From positions 62,138,001-62,202,000 of the forward strand of contig CM060989.1 of NCBI GenBank assembly GCA_030765065.1: DNA of 64,000 nt, read 5' to 3'. The DNA is from Deroplatys truncata. Taxonomy: Eukaryota; Arthropoda; Insecta; Mantodea; Mantidae. Shown here piece by piece: positions 44,410-54,627 of this stretch. Numbering within the stretch: position 1 is the first letter of the stretch; every line of letters begins with the position of its first letter. Below the pieces are notes generated by a model, which did no database searches, was not told where the DNA came from, and saw only the letters and a list, made by a program, of their open reading frames with translations. A program made the translations under genes and the position numbers.

Positions 44410-44960
44410 ACATGATTGTCACAAACAAGTCGCTACACTTACACACCTGAAACTTTTGCAAGTGCCATCTAAAGATAATATGAAACAACTATCATAGTAA
44501 TTTGGACATCTTTACATCTCTGAGATAGGCTGAGAACTTTTAGAATGCCTCTCATACATACAAGGTTTCATTTAACCCCTTTGCCATTATGGACGAAACA
44601 TAAAGATGCCCTTCTCTGTTATGGACAGAATGGTTCCGTGCACCAATTAGAGCTATGTTAATTTAAACAAAACGTTCTGCAGTTAACTTGTGAGCAATAC
44701 CATATATTATATTCTTAGTGCAATAACTCAGCTGTAAAGAAATTTTATCCCTGTTGGTATAAGTTTCATGCAAGTTTATGACTTACATGCATATGAGCAT
44801 TTTTTGCTCCTACTGATTATATTGCAGTCTACTTATTCTAATATATTGCAAGATAAAATTCATTAGAAAAGAAGAGATAAGCAATGTACCCCCAGTGATG
44901 TCCCACTGTGTACACAATGTGCTTTTAAGTGTATCACAGAGGTCCTTACGAAGCCTTAAT
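44410..44960. other. Unannotated part of intron 3
   Basis: I see no ORF, RNA or known repeat. Sequence complexity is normal. Confidence 0.4.
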
Positions 44961-44964
44961 TTGT

Positions 44965-45280
44965 CAGGCACGACAACCACGACATCAACCCCAAAATCAG
45001 ACTCCTGAAATGCACCACCAATCCAGCAGAACTAAAAGTTTAAGAAAACATACATAATCAAAGCATGAAAACAGTAATGAACTTTGATATCCCGCACTCA
45101 ACAATCTTAAGCAGCTTGATCATGGACACACCAGATGACACAACTTCCACACCACCTACATTTATGGATCCAAATTCCTGGCATGCTCAGTTGGATAAAA
45201 GCTGAAGATGAAAGCAAGTGGTGATTTCAAAACATGTTTGATTAATTTCAAGTAAGTGAAGCTTTAGTGTGTACATCAAC
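44965..45280 (+). pseudogene. Eroded PLE C-terminus and tail
   Basis: In one frame, NHDINPKIRLLKCTTNPAEL then MKTVMNFDIPHS is homologous to the PLE C-terminus at 30.3 kb, with an internal stop. It is followed by a tail with GCTGAAGATGAAAGCAAGTG and ATTTCAAAACATGTTTG (45200-45245), the eroded ribozyme-like end. Confidence 0.7.
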
Positions 45281-45694
45281 TCAAGATTCAATTAAATTAC
45301 TAGAGTATTGTTAAAGAAACACTTGACTTGAATAACCAACTCAATGTCCATAAACATGCCTCATATTAGTACCTACATACCATAAGATTATTCCTTTTTG
45401 GGTTAACCACTGTTTTGGTTTATTCACAGTAGCATTCCCCTCCATTACCACAGATAACCATGAGTGTACTGCATTATATTTTATTTTTGCACCAAAGTTC
45501 AATGAAGCATTGCCTTAATGGTAAGAAAGCATGGGCAAGTAACTTGTAATGTTGGCAGTTTGACCAAATTTTGAGGGAGGTAAAGCACCCGCCAATCCAA
45601 TGGCTGGAATAATGTTAATCATGAGAAATATGGAAGGTCACACTGGTAGAGGGTGGGGCTAGATTTGTCAGTACAAATATAAGCAGCTGTGTTG

Positions 45695-47551
45695 TGAGGC
45701 AATATTTTAATACCTGAATAATTTCAATTGTATTTTATAATAAGTAAATTCAATAACAGCCCGCCTTGAAACAATATGTATGTAATAATTATTTAAATTG
45801 TATGTAACAGTCATTGCAAATGCTTATTACTTTCTCTACTACGTATAGTAAGTAGGGGAAGTATTGCATTCCACCCAAAAATTCGATACCGAGATTTCAC
45901 CGGAAATACATGTTTTGAAACATGTCCGTGTGTGTGTCTGTGTGTGCGTCTGTGAACAGCATAACTCAAAAACGAACAGTCGGATAAACACCAAACTTGG
46001 TATTTAGTTTCAGTATCTTCCAGAGATGCGACACAAAGGTTTTCAAGAAAATCCCCCCACCCCAGACTACCCTTTACATGGAACATTTTTCGAAAATTTT
46101 AATTTTCTCAAAAATGGCTCTAACGATTTTGATGAAAATATCATATGTTTAAGATAATGTAATGAGAAATGAAATGTATATCTCGAATTTTCTGGGAATG
46201 TCTCCAAAAGTATTCTTCATTGTGAACGACTTTTGCATAACTGGTAAACCATAAGAGATAGACAAAATTTCACTACACAAAAAATGTAGATCGCGTTAAA
46301 ATACACAACTTATGTCATATACATTTCTTTTGTTGAGTGAACCGTTTTCAAGATATTGCTTGTTATTTCCTTAAATTTTCCAATACTTATACTTTTTCTC
46401 AAATTCGTTATTCATTTTTTTATGTCCTGGACATGCAAAGAGAATGGAATGCGCCACATAGCAACCAGCGTTAAAATATTTGACTATCGCTTAAAAGCTA
46501 CCATATTCCCCTTGCATCTACAAGAAAATTACCAATATGATTGACATCTCGATATCTCGATTAACATGAAGCATATGGAGAATAGGCATTTGTAAAAATA
46601 GATTGTACAAGAGTAGAGAAAGTCATGTGAGTGTAACACATCAGATTTTTTTTATTGTAAACATGTTTTAATAATTTTATGTAAATATATTACATACTCT
46701 AATAATGCAAGAGCTGTGAGAATAATAAGTTTTAAGTTGCTAACAATGAGGTAATAATGAGGTAACCTTGTAGCAATAATGAGTTTGAGAGTTTGAATGT
46801 TACTAGTCATGATTACAGCAACGATAATGTAAATTCAGTAACAGTTTAAAATTAGCCAATCAATAGCAAAGAAAAGCTTTAAGTAAAATGCAGATATTCT
46901 ATTGGACTAGAATTAGCTAATCAGAGACTTGAAATACCGAAGCTTACGGGTTTAATGGTTGAGATAATGTTCAGTTGCTGGCAAACCTTGGTAGTGACCA
47001 GATGGAAGATGTGTTCTCTACAGAAATATTACTTGTGAATCATACAATATGTATACGCGCTAAGTGAAAGTATTAAAGAATCTCACAGCTCTTAAAAGTG
47101 TAGTGCTATATTTAAAATGTGCAAAGGATAAAATAAAAGAAGTGATTTTTAAAAACTTAAAATTATGTGTATGTCCACAATTATTGTCGTACCGCACCTT
47201 GCCTTAGAGATACATGACTCTACAAACATTACTGAAGCAGCCAAGGCAAATTCAAACATAAATAATATATAGAAGCAGTTTTAATAACAAAGTTAAATAT
47301 TATAGTATAAAATCAGCTTCTCATATGTAGCAGCATATTGCGTAACAACAGTAATTATTACGTAATCAACAACTTCAAACCGACGCCCAAAGCGTGTTGC
47401 ATACTTCTTAAGCAAAGTAACTCCAAGAACAAAACTAATTCAAATTGGCTTCCAATGCATGAAGCTTAATAAATTACATAAACAAACCACCTTCTCAAGT
47501 TGGCTCCCAAACGTGGGGCAGTTAAACCAAAGCAACTATTTATCTATCTCA
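45695..47551 (+). mobile_element. Solo LTR, family 2, copy 3, with nested repeat A and PBS-like array
   Basis: GTTG flanks both sides (45691-45694 and 47552-47555). It starts TGAGGCAATATTTTAATACC and ends TATCTATCTCA. A repeat A copy (45829-46652) interrupts it. The 3' part holds three PBS-like units: CGACGCCCAAAGCGTGTTGC (47381-47400), TGGCTTCCAATGCATGAAGC (47446-47465) and TGGCTCCCAAACGTGGGGC (47501-47519), the last being closest to a real PBS. Confidence 0.85.
45829..46652 (+). repeat. Repeat A nested in a solo LTR
   Basis: Complete ends are present, with only a short GT block (45925-45955). The uninterrupted LTR copy at 56870-56900 gives the empty site (GCTTATATTATTGTAAAC), showing insertion into a TA/TT-rich target. 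Confidence 0.88.
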
Positions 47552-47639
47552 GTTGTACGTCACTTTTTAAGCTCACCAGTATACATGCAATCACTGTATT
47601 TGCATAAACAACATAATTTCCTATATAATGTATCAGGTC

Positions 47640-47722
47640 TTAGAGCTGCATGGGCTCAGACTTGAATTCCAATGCCGGTACAGGAAATCGAACCCAAGTC
47701 CCTTTACACTGCAGGCAGCATG

Positions 47723-47812
<90 letters not shown>
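47640..47812 (-). repeat. tRNA-like fragment and (AAT)n microsatellite
   Basis: The minus strand at 47650-47725 reads TGGGTTCGATTTCCTGTACC, a B-box-like motif of a tRNA-derived SINE. It abuts about 29 AAT units (47725-47812). Long Asn or Leu ORFs across the run are artefacts. Confidence 0.6.
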
Positions 47813-47813
<1 letters not shown>

Positions 47814-48062
47814 GTAACTTTATTTAACATCCACATCATTTGACGACCAGGGCTGGCACATGCTGTTTTGGCATATGAATCATACGACAAGCTCAGCTCG
47901 CAATGCTGCATTGCTCTACATAACTACATGTAGTTTTGGTTCCTTCTCACAAATGTCATTTGTATATGTTTCGAATGAAGTGCTCACATGTGATGTTTGT
48001 AATTCCCGCAGTATGACCTCACCAAATAGTTTTATTCTTCCTGCACTCGCATTAGTAGCCAT

Positions 48063-48480
48063 CATGGCCACAAAACGAATCTATGTGGATGACAAGGAGG
48101 GTTTGAGAAAACTGATACAAAGCGTATTAGTGAAGGTGGTGATTTTTCTGAATATGAAACAGAGACTGCAGAAAGTTCTAGTGAAAGTGATAATGAATCT
48201 AGTGCAGAAACCAGTGAGGAAACTAATTATGAAACCAATGATGACGCGCCAGGGCCCTTCGAAACACATTCGTATTATGATGCAGAAAAAACAATGTGAC
48301 TAAAACTGACAAAAACCCCTTTTACGGCAAATATGGCGTTTGTAAAGACTTACTGAACAAGCATGCATCACAGACGCCATCTGCACTTTCAAATTTTTTG
48401 GAATACATGAAATACATGACAAAATGTGTTACAAAACTAATGCTATGCAACAAGACAGTTAAATAATTCAACAAAAAGAT
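48063..48480 (+). pseudogene. Unknown broken ORF with acidic segment
   Basis: It starts MATKRIYVDDKEGLRK, then appears frameshifted into an acidic Ser/Glu-rich stretch (SEYETETAESSSESDNESSA) and on to PFYGKYGVCKDLLNKHASQT with stops. The acidic N-terminal style recalls piggyBac-type transposases, but no diagnostic motif is present. I do not recognise it. Confidence 0.3.
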
Positions 48481-48545
48481 TTTGAAATACAACAAAAAAT
48501 AGTCTAACACTATGTTAAATGAAATTAGGGCCTATATTGTTATTT

Positions 48546-49560
48546 TGAGGCAGTATTTTTAACACTTAAATAATTTCAGTCTAATTATATAATATATAAA
48601 CTCAATAACAGCCCGCCTTAAAGCAATATGTGTTTGTAACAATATATAAGGAGTGTATATTACAGTCATTGTATATGTATATATTATTGTATCCATGTGT
48701 AATAATGTTATGTGAATGTATTACGTAATTTAATAATGTAGGAGCTGTGAGAATAATAGGTTAAACCTTGTTAACCATGAGGTAACCTTGAGGCAATAAT
48801 GAGTTTAAGAGTTTAATAATGTTACTTGTGATTCTTGGAAGCAATAATGTAATTTTAGTGACAGTTTATAAAATAGCCAATCAACAACCAAAAAAAGCTT
48901 TAGTTAAATGAAGGTATTCTATTGGACTAGGATTAGCCAATCAGAGACTTGAAATACAGAACTCTACAAAATTAAGGCGGTGGAAAACAGTTCAGTTGCC
49001 TGCAGACAGTAATTGTAACCGGATGCATGATGCATCCTCGAGAGATTTTATACGTATTTTGAGTGAGACAAAAATAGTTTACGTGTTAAAAGTGCAAGTA
49101 TTTAATAAAAACATCTCACAGCTCTCTCTTTATATCAGTGAAGTGTTATTTAAATCGTGTCATGCATTAAAAAAAGGAGTGAAGTCAAATTATAATCTGT
49201 ATAAGCCTACATTCTTAGTCGTACCAAAACCCTGCCAAGAGAAACGTGTCTCTAACAAATACTGACGCAGCCGAGGCAAACATAAATATATAATATTTAA
49301 AGAAACAGTAATTTTATTTTTTAAACTTGGGGCAAAAGCCACCTGAAAATACATTTGGGGCGAAGTCTACCAGAAACTGTTTACCATATGTGCCATTACA
49401 ACTAATGCAAGTTCAGCTCCCTAACAGTTGAAATATAATACGACTCCTTCAATACAAACTACTTCAAATTGACGCTCAAAGCGTGTTGCTAACAACGTAA
49501 AAGAAAACAACTTCTTCAAATTGGCTTTCCATACGTGGAGCTAAATAAATATCTTCTTCA
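48546..49560 (+). mobile_element. Solo LTR, family 2, copy 4, abutting a THOC1 splice donor
   Basis: It starts TGAGGCAGTATTTTTAACAC and ends AATATCTTCTTCA. GTTA follows (49561-49564) and GTTA plus three T precedes (48539-48545), so the 4-bp TSD is inexact on the left. PBS-like units are TGACGCTCAAAGCGTGTTGC (49470-49489) and TGGCTTTCCATACGTGGAGC (49522-49541). Its 3' end is only 33 bp from the GTAGGT donor of THOC1 exon 3. Confidence 0.82.
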
Positions 49561-49599
49561 GTTATAAGCTATGACCCATGGTAATTATACAGTACCTAC

Positions 49600-49898
49600 C
49601 ATTGCACATTCTCAAGAGGTTGTTCTTGCAAGCACTGAAAAATAATTCTTCTCTCCATATGTTTACCCCATTCTCAACAAATGCAAAGAGTGATTCACAT
49701 TTATCAAGAGTCAATGCATCGAAAATATCCCCAAGGAGCATCACAGGCATGGTAGGAGTGCACATGTCTTGGCGACATGCTTCAATGCAAAATGACACAT
49801 ATGTTTCATATGTGACTACACTGTTGCATGGCTCAGATAAGAGCATTAGCAAGTAGTCCCGAAGAACTTGGTCCAGTGCACTACGTTTGTCAGCATCA
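49600..49898 (-). CDS. THOC1: THOC1 exon 3
   Basis: The longest exon here, about residues 37-136. After TTTGTTTGCAG it completes an Asn codon and encodes DADKRSALDQVLRDYLLMLL, MPVMLLGDIFDALTLDKCES, LFAFVENGVNIWREELFFSA and CKNNLLRMCN. These match the N-terminal helical region of THOC1. The exon ends with one nucleotide before GTAGGT. Confidence 0.95.
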
Positions 49899-50137
49899 CT
49901 GCAAACAAAAAATGTAAGTCTTAGTTTTAATCTGAAAAATTAAAAATCAAAAAGAGGTTAAAATTCACTGAACAAAAAAAGCAGAAGATAAATGTAGCAC
50001 TGTAGGTTTGTTTGTTTGTTCATTTAGTCCCACTGAGCAATGCTCAGGGACATTGAACACATCATACAATTATGAAATATGCAGCATAACTAATAAACAT
50101 ACCCAGCAACAAGACATTGTTTAACCAATAACATTCC

Positions 50138-50309
50138 TTCGGAAGGGAATAAAGTCGGTGGTCCCGTGTCGTAGATTTACGGCACGTAAAAGAACCTCAA
50201 GCCTGATAAAGAGGCCTCTGAGCAAAATTATCAGTGTTTCATGCCCAATATAGAATGGGACGTTAAGGACCATAGTAGTTAAAGAGCGTCCATAAATAAA
50301 AACTCAATT
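50138..50309 (+). repeat. tRNA-type SINE C copy 5 (5'-truncated)
   Basis: It starts CCTTCGGAAGGGAATAAAGT and runs to the family tail TTAAAGAGCGTCCATAAATA then AAAACTCAATT. The tRNA-like head is absent. It is in intron 2. Confidence 0.75.
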
Positions 50310-50529
50310 TCCAACACCAAGAACATTTCTCCCTCTCCTCTCTCTCCCCACACCATGCATTATTTAAGAAATGAAAATTTGCAAACCATTACCATTCCAA
50401 GAGTAAACTTATCAACATGCATTACAGTAGGACAATAACTAATAAGTGTAAGTCACCATCATATGCCATCTGCCCTATGTATTGAATATTTATATGTTGC
50501 ATGACAAATTAAAAAATTGCTCCATAGTA

Positions 50530-51040
50530 TATGGAGAGTGAATATATAAGAAAGACTTTAACTCTTAAAGATGTTATGTTGATCAAGCTTGCCTAATAGT
50601 TTTAAGTAGCATGGAAGGTTATTATAAATTGTTACTGAAGAATAGTAACATCCTTTTTGGAACATTTTAAGCTATTTGCTGGTCTATGCAAATCGCCTGC
50701 TTGCCTTGTATTGTGGTCATGCACAGCAAGGTTTGTTGTGAAGTTATAATTATCTGTAAGGTAGCTCAAGAGAGTATATGCGTACATATTCACCAGTGAG
50801 AGAAAGAATTTTTGGGTTTTGAGCAAGGGTTTACAGGAATGACGGGACTCAACACCACAGATAATACACATGGCCTTTTTTGTAATATAAATACTTGCTT
50901 GCTATGTACTGAATTACCCCAGAACATTATTCCATATCACAACAGGGAGTGAAAGTAGGCAAAATATACTGTGCTTAAGACATTTTGGTGGAGCAAATGT
51001 TTTAAGTTTCTCAAGGCAAAGGAAGCCAAGCTGAGTTTTG
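50530..51040 (-). pseudogene. LINE RT C-terminal remnant
   Basis: The minus strand reads KKAMCIICGVESRHSCKPLL, then FLSLVNMYAYTLLSYL, and HDHNTRQAGDLHRPANSLKC, the characteristic thumb-to-C-terminus order of CR1/Jockey-type LINE RTs (QKKAIRII..R.SCRPLF, HxHNTR). It is isolated and frameshifted. Confidence 0.75.
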
Positions 51041-52367
51041 GCAGCATGATTTTTGTTTTCTCTCCAGTTGAGCTATTTGAAGCCCAAGAAATTTTATATG
51101 AGATACCTTATTTATGGTGTAATTGTTGCACCTGAAGGATATTCCAGATTTTAACATCATTTCAACGTATTTTCATAAGAAAACTGTTAAAAACATTATT
51201 ATTTTATTATTTATGTAACATGGAGTCTAGTATGGAGGTTATAACAGTTCAGTATGCTACATAAAGCCTATAATATGCAGTGAAACTTGGGTAATTCAAA
51301 AGCTTTTAATTCAAACTTTTCCTTTGTCATCTTGAATCTATGTAGGAGTGCATAAATATTGTCTTTTATTCAAGCATAATTTTGTTTAACTTGAAAAAAT
51401 AATCTCCAGAATGACACCAAGTTATGGAATGTGGCAGGGCAGGAGTCTATGACAATGGGCAAACTCCTAATTCTAAATCTGAAATGTTATACAATTAGCA
51501 CTTTTTCTGATTTCAAGAAGTGAGAAACATGACAATGGACTACCTCAAGGAGAACAGTGTACCGTGCTCCGGTCAAAATTTGTAGAATCAGCAACTACAG
51601 TGATAGAAGAGCTTGATTACCACTCACATTCCAATATATCAACAAGTCTTTCTCATCTCTTAGAAAACGCTCTTGTGCCTGCTATATACATGATGTATTC
51701 ACAGTGAACCTAAGTTAGAATGACTCATGACACCGTTAGGACTATCAATGTGTACTTTTGTTACTATTGTACAGCATTTCTTCAAATTACTGTATAATAT
51801 ACTCTGCTGACTTCAGAATACATGTTACATAGATTACCTAACAGTTTTTAAATTAACATCCTTTAATAATTCAAATATTTTCTTAGGCCCATCATATTCG
51901 AATTACACAAGTTTCACTGTATATAGTATAAACTTGATACATGACTTAGTGATTTAACATTTTACATGCAGTCAAAACAGAAGCAAAGCATTGGGCAAGT
52001 ACAGCATTTAATCATCATTTTACCTCCTGCTTTGGACAACATAATATACGAGTATGATTGCATGACCTCCTTAAGAATAGGTAATTAGAGCTATTAATGT
52101 GCTAAACTATATTACTAATACTTGGGCTTAATTTTTGGAGTTGTATGTCTGTTGATGATGGCAAGTTTAAAATGTTGCACCAGAAAAATAATATATTTGA
52201 CTGCTTAAAAGAAATTAAAATAACACAGAGCTAGGAAATAAGCCCTGGGATAGGTTATAAATGAATTTCAAACGGTGAAGTTAACTCGCAGATCATAAAC
52301 GGGACATAGGTAACATTTATATTTATTGTAATGACATTACTTATAATAAATAATTAATGCTACTCAC
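51041..52367. other. Unannotated part of intron 2
   Basis: I see no supported ORF, RNA gene or repeat related to the families above. AT-rich. Confidence 0.4.
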
Positions 52368-52441
52368 TTGACTTTGTAGGAGTCATATTTCTTCTTTAAA
52401 ATGTTGTAACTATTTCCCTCAAACGCCAATTTCACTGATGC
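52368..52441 (-). CDS. THOC1: THOC1 exon 2
   Basis: Phase 0 after a TACTTTTCAG acceptor. It encodes ASVKLAFEGNSYNILKKKYD SYKV split over the family's N-terminal helix, and ends with two nucleotides of a codon before GTGAGT at 52362-52367. The reading continues exactly into exon 3. Confidence 0.82.
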
Positions 52442-52525
52442 CTGAAAAGTAAATTAGAAAGCTTTATTTCAAAGAAATAGGTTATATCATTAGTTGGTTT
52501 ACATCACTTTTAGCCGATTGCTTAC

Positions 52526-52561
52526 CAAAAACTCCGACCGCATAATTTCAAAGGAACCCAT
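52526..52561 (-). CDS. THOC1: THOC1 exon 1 (start codon)
   Basis: ATG at 52561 is followed by 11 codons (MGSFEIMRSEFL) and a GTAAGC donor; the 84-bp intron then leads to exon 2 in frame. The start is chosen because there is no other in-frame ATG nearby and the region upstream is AT-rich with stops. Short N-terminal exons vary between species, so this is less certain than later exons. Confidence 0.68.
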
Positions 52562-52760
52562 TTTTATATAGCTTTCATATATTTAACTAATAATTACTTA
52601 TATTTGCTTAATTATCGCCAATTTTTATTCTATTCTTGTTTACGAATTCCACTTTTCCACCATTTGTTTATTTACAGCATAGCCAAGCAGGGTTGCCAAC
52701 AATGACGAACTATTTACCGCTAATTACATCTGAAATCGGACCAAAATCCCCTAAATAATT
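52562..52760 (-). promoter_or_regulatory. Putative THOC1 5' UTR and promoter region
   Basis: About 200 bp immediately upstream of the inferred start and free of repeats. There is no clear TATA at the expected distance. It is assigned by position only. Confidence 0.35.
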
Positions 52761-53083
52761 TTTCCAACTAAATGTTTACATTGCTAACTTTGTGTCTTCT
52801 TGGTGGGGAGGGGTCCAGAACCATTTTATAAATTACAACACTTTAATGGTACACGTTTCGATTGCAAATCTTTCAATGTCGAAATCAGATGCATAAAATT
52901 CGCGTCAGTAACCATAACTATAATGTTCATAAAAGTGTCCTCCACTGTGTTTGTGGTACATTTTAGATAAGCTCTATTTATTTATGAGCAAACATTCGCT
53001 CCCAAATTTTGAACTTAATTATCTAATTTTCAATCAAAGTTACTTTTCGTGGAAGTAGTAGGAATTAATTATGCATTTGCGTA
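52761..53083. other. Unannotated upstream flank
   Basis: No ORF or recognised repeat. It separates the THOC1 promoter region from the repeat A cluster. Confidence 0.4.
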
Positions 53084-54627
53084 GGACCTACATATTTTGA
53101 GGCCCCCTAATCTAAAAGAAAGCATTTTTAAAACAGCTATGTGCATGTGTGTGCACAGGAGCGTCATTTCAGTTTCTGCTTGGGGGGGGGCAAGATTGCC
53201 TGAAGGAGTGTCCGAATTTTCATGTGAATTTTAACGACACATTTAGCCTAGGAGAAAGTTATCCTTTATTTCTTAATGTGAAATATTTTTATTCAAAGTA
53301 CAGTTTTCGTATTCTTTTCTTTCGGTAGAGGAATAATAACCAGTAGTCTAGTTATTTCTCATAACTTTGTAGGCCGAAATAATGCCCCTGTATGTGTATG
53401 AGGGAGAGCAGCATAACTCCAAAACGAAAAGTTGGATAAATACCAAACTTGGTATCTAAGTTCAGCATCTTCCAAAGATAGGATACGATTTTCAAGAAAA
53501 TTCCCACCCTAAACCACGCTTTGAATGGAAACATTTTTCGAAATTTTTAATTTTCTCAAAAGTGACTAACGATTTGGCTTAAAATGCCATATGCCTATTT
53601 AAGATATTTACATCACAAAATGTATAGGTATCTTAAATTTTCTGGTAACAACAACCTTTTGTCTTTCTCTTATCGTTTACCCGTTATGCAAGATTATACA
53701 AAATTCCTTCTGAATAAAGCGGACATGTTTCCAAAAATGCTTTTTTTGGATTCAGGAGGTCTCAAAACATGTATTTCCGGCGAAATCTCGGTATCGAATT
53801 TTGGGTGGAATGCAATACTTCCCCTACTTACTCTACGTAGTAGAGAAGTAGAGAAAGTAAAAAAGCATTTTTGGAAACATGTCCGTGTGTGTGTGTGTGT
53901 GTGTGTGTCTGTGTGTGTGTGTGTGTGTCTGTGAACAGCATAACTCAAAAACGAACAGTCGAATAAGCACCAAACTTGGTATTTAGGTTCAGTATCTTCC
54001 AGAGATGCGACACGAAGGTTTTCAAGAAAATCCCCCCACTCCAGACTACCCTTTACATGGAAAATTTTTCGAAAATTTTAATTTTCTCAAAAATGGCTCT
54101 AACGATTTTGTATAAATATCATATGTTTAATATATTTTCATGACATCTGAAATGTATATCTCCAATTTTCTGGGAATGTCTCCAAAAGTATTCTTCATTG
54201 TGAACGCCTTTTGCATAACTGGTAAACCATAAAAGATAGACAAAATTTTAGTACATAAAAAATGTAGATCGCGTTAAAATACACAACTTATGTCATATAC
54301 ATTTCTTTTGTTGAGTGAACCGTTTTCGAGATATTGCTTGTTATTTCCTTAAATGTTCCAATACTTATACTTTTTCTCAAATACGTTATTCATTTTTTTA
54401 TGTCCTGACATGCAAAGAGAATGGAATGCGCCACATAGCAACCAGCGTTAAAATATTTGACTATCGCTTAAAAGCTACCATATTCCCCTTGCATCTACAA
54501 GAAAATTACCAATAAGATTGACATCTCGATATCTCGATTAACATGAAGCATATGGAGAATAGGCGTTTGTAAAATTAGATTGTACAAGAGTAGAGAAAGT
54601 CATGTGAGTGTAACACATCAGATTTTT
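53084..54627. repeat. Cluster of three repeat A pieces, two head-to-head
   Basis: An old plus-strand copy (about 53084-53718) runs into a minus-strand start fragment (about 53719-53855). That meets a young plus-strand copy lacking its first ~110 bp (about 53861-54627) at GTAGAGAAGTAGAGAAAGTA. A large GT block is at 53883-53930. The junction makes a local inverted repeat of the GGAAACATGTCCG region. Confidence 0.82.

Larger units (their letters stand above)
3329..52561 (-). other. THOC1: THOC1 gene (THO complex subunit 1), exons 1-9, 3' end outside window
   Basis: THOC1/Hpr1 is a core subunit of the nuclear THO complex, which couples transcription to mRNA packaging and export and limits R-loops. 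Nine minus-strand exons join without a frame break: 52526-52561, 52368-52441, 49600-49898, 43093-43188, 32489-32618, 27476-27581, 21298-21539, 11665-11794, 3329-3525 (1310 nt, 436 codons plus 2 nt). Every intron has GT..AG ends. Intron lengths are 84, about 2470, 6410, 10470, 4910, 5940, 9500 and 8140 bp. Residue blocks typical of the family occur in the correct order ([61 protein letters not shown]). The animal protein is about 650 residues, so roughly the last third is missing at the left edge. Nearly all the transposons in 3.5-49.6 kb lie in its introns. Confidence 0.95.

Noticed and set aside
47628-47911. Poly-Asn and poly-Leu ORFs
   Set aside because: Artefact of the (AAT)n microsatellite.
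48063-48480. piggyBac transposase
   Set aside because: Only a loose resemblance of an acidic N-terminus; no catalytic Asp motifs or Cys-rich end.
49578-49856. 92-codon plus-strand ORF
   Set aside because: Shadow of THOC1 exon 3 on the opposite strand.
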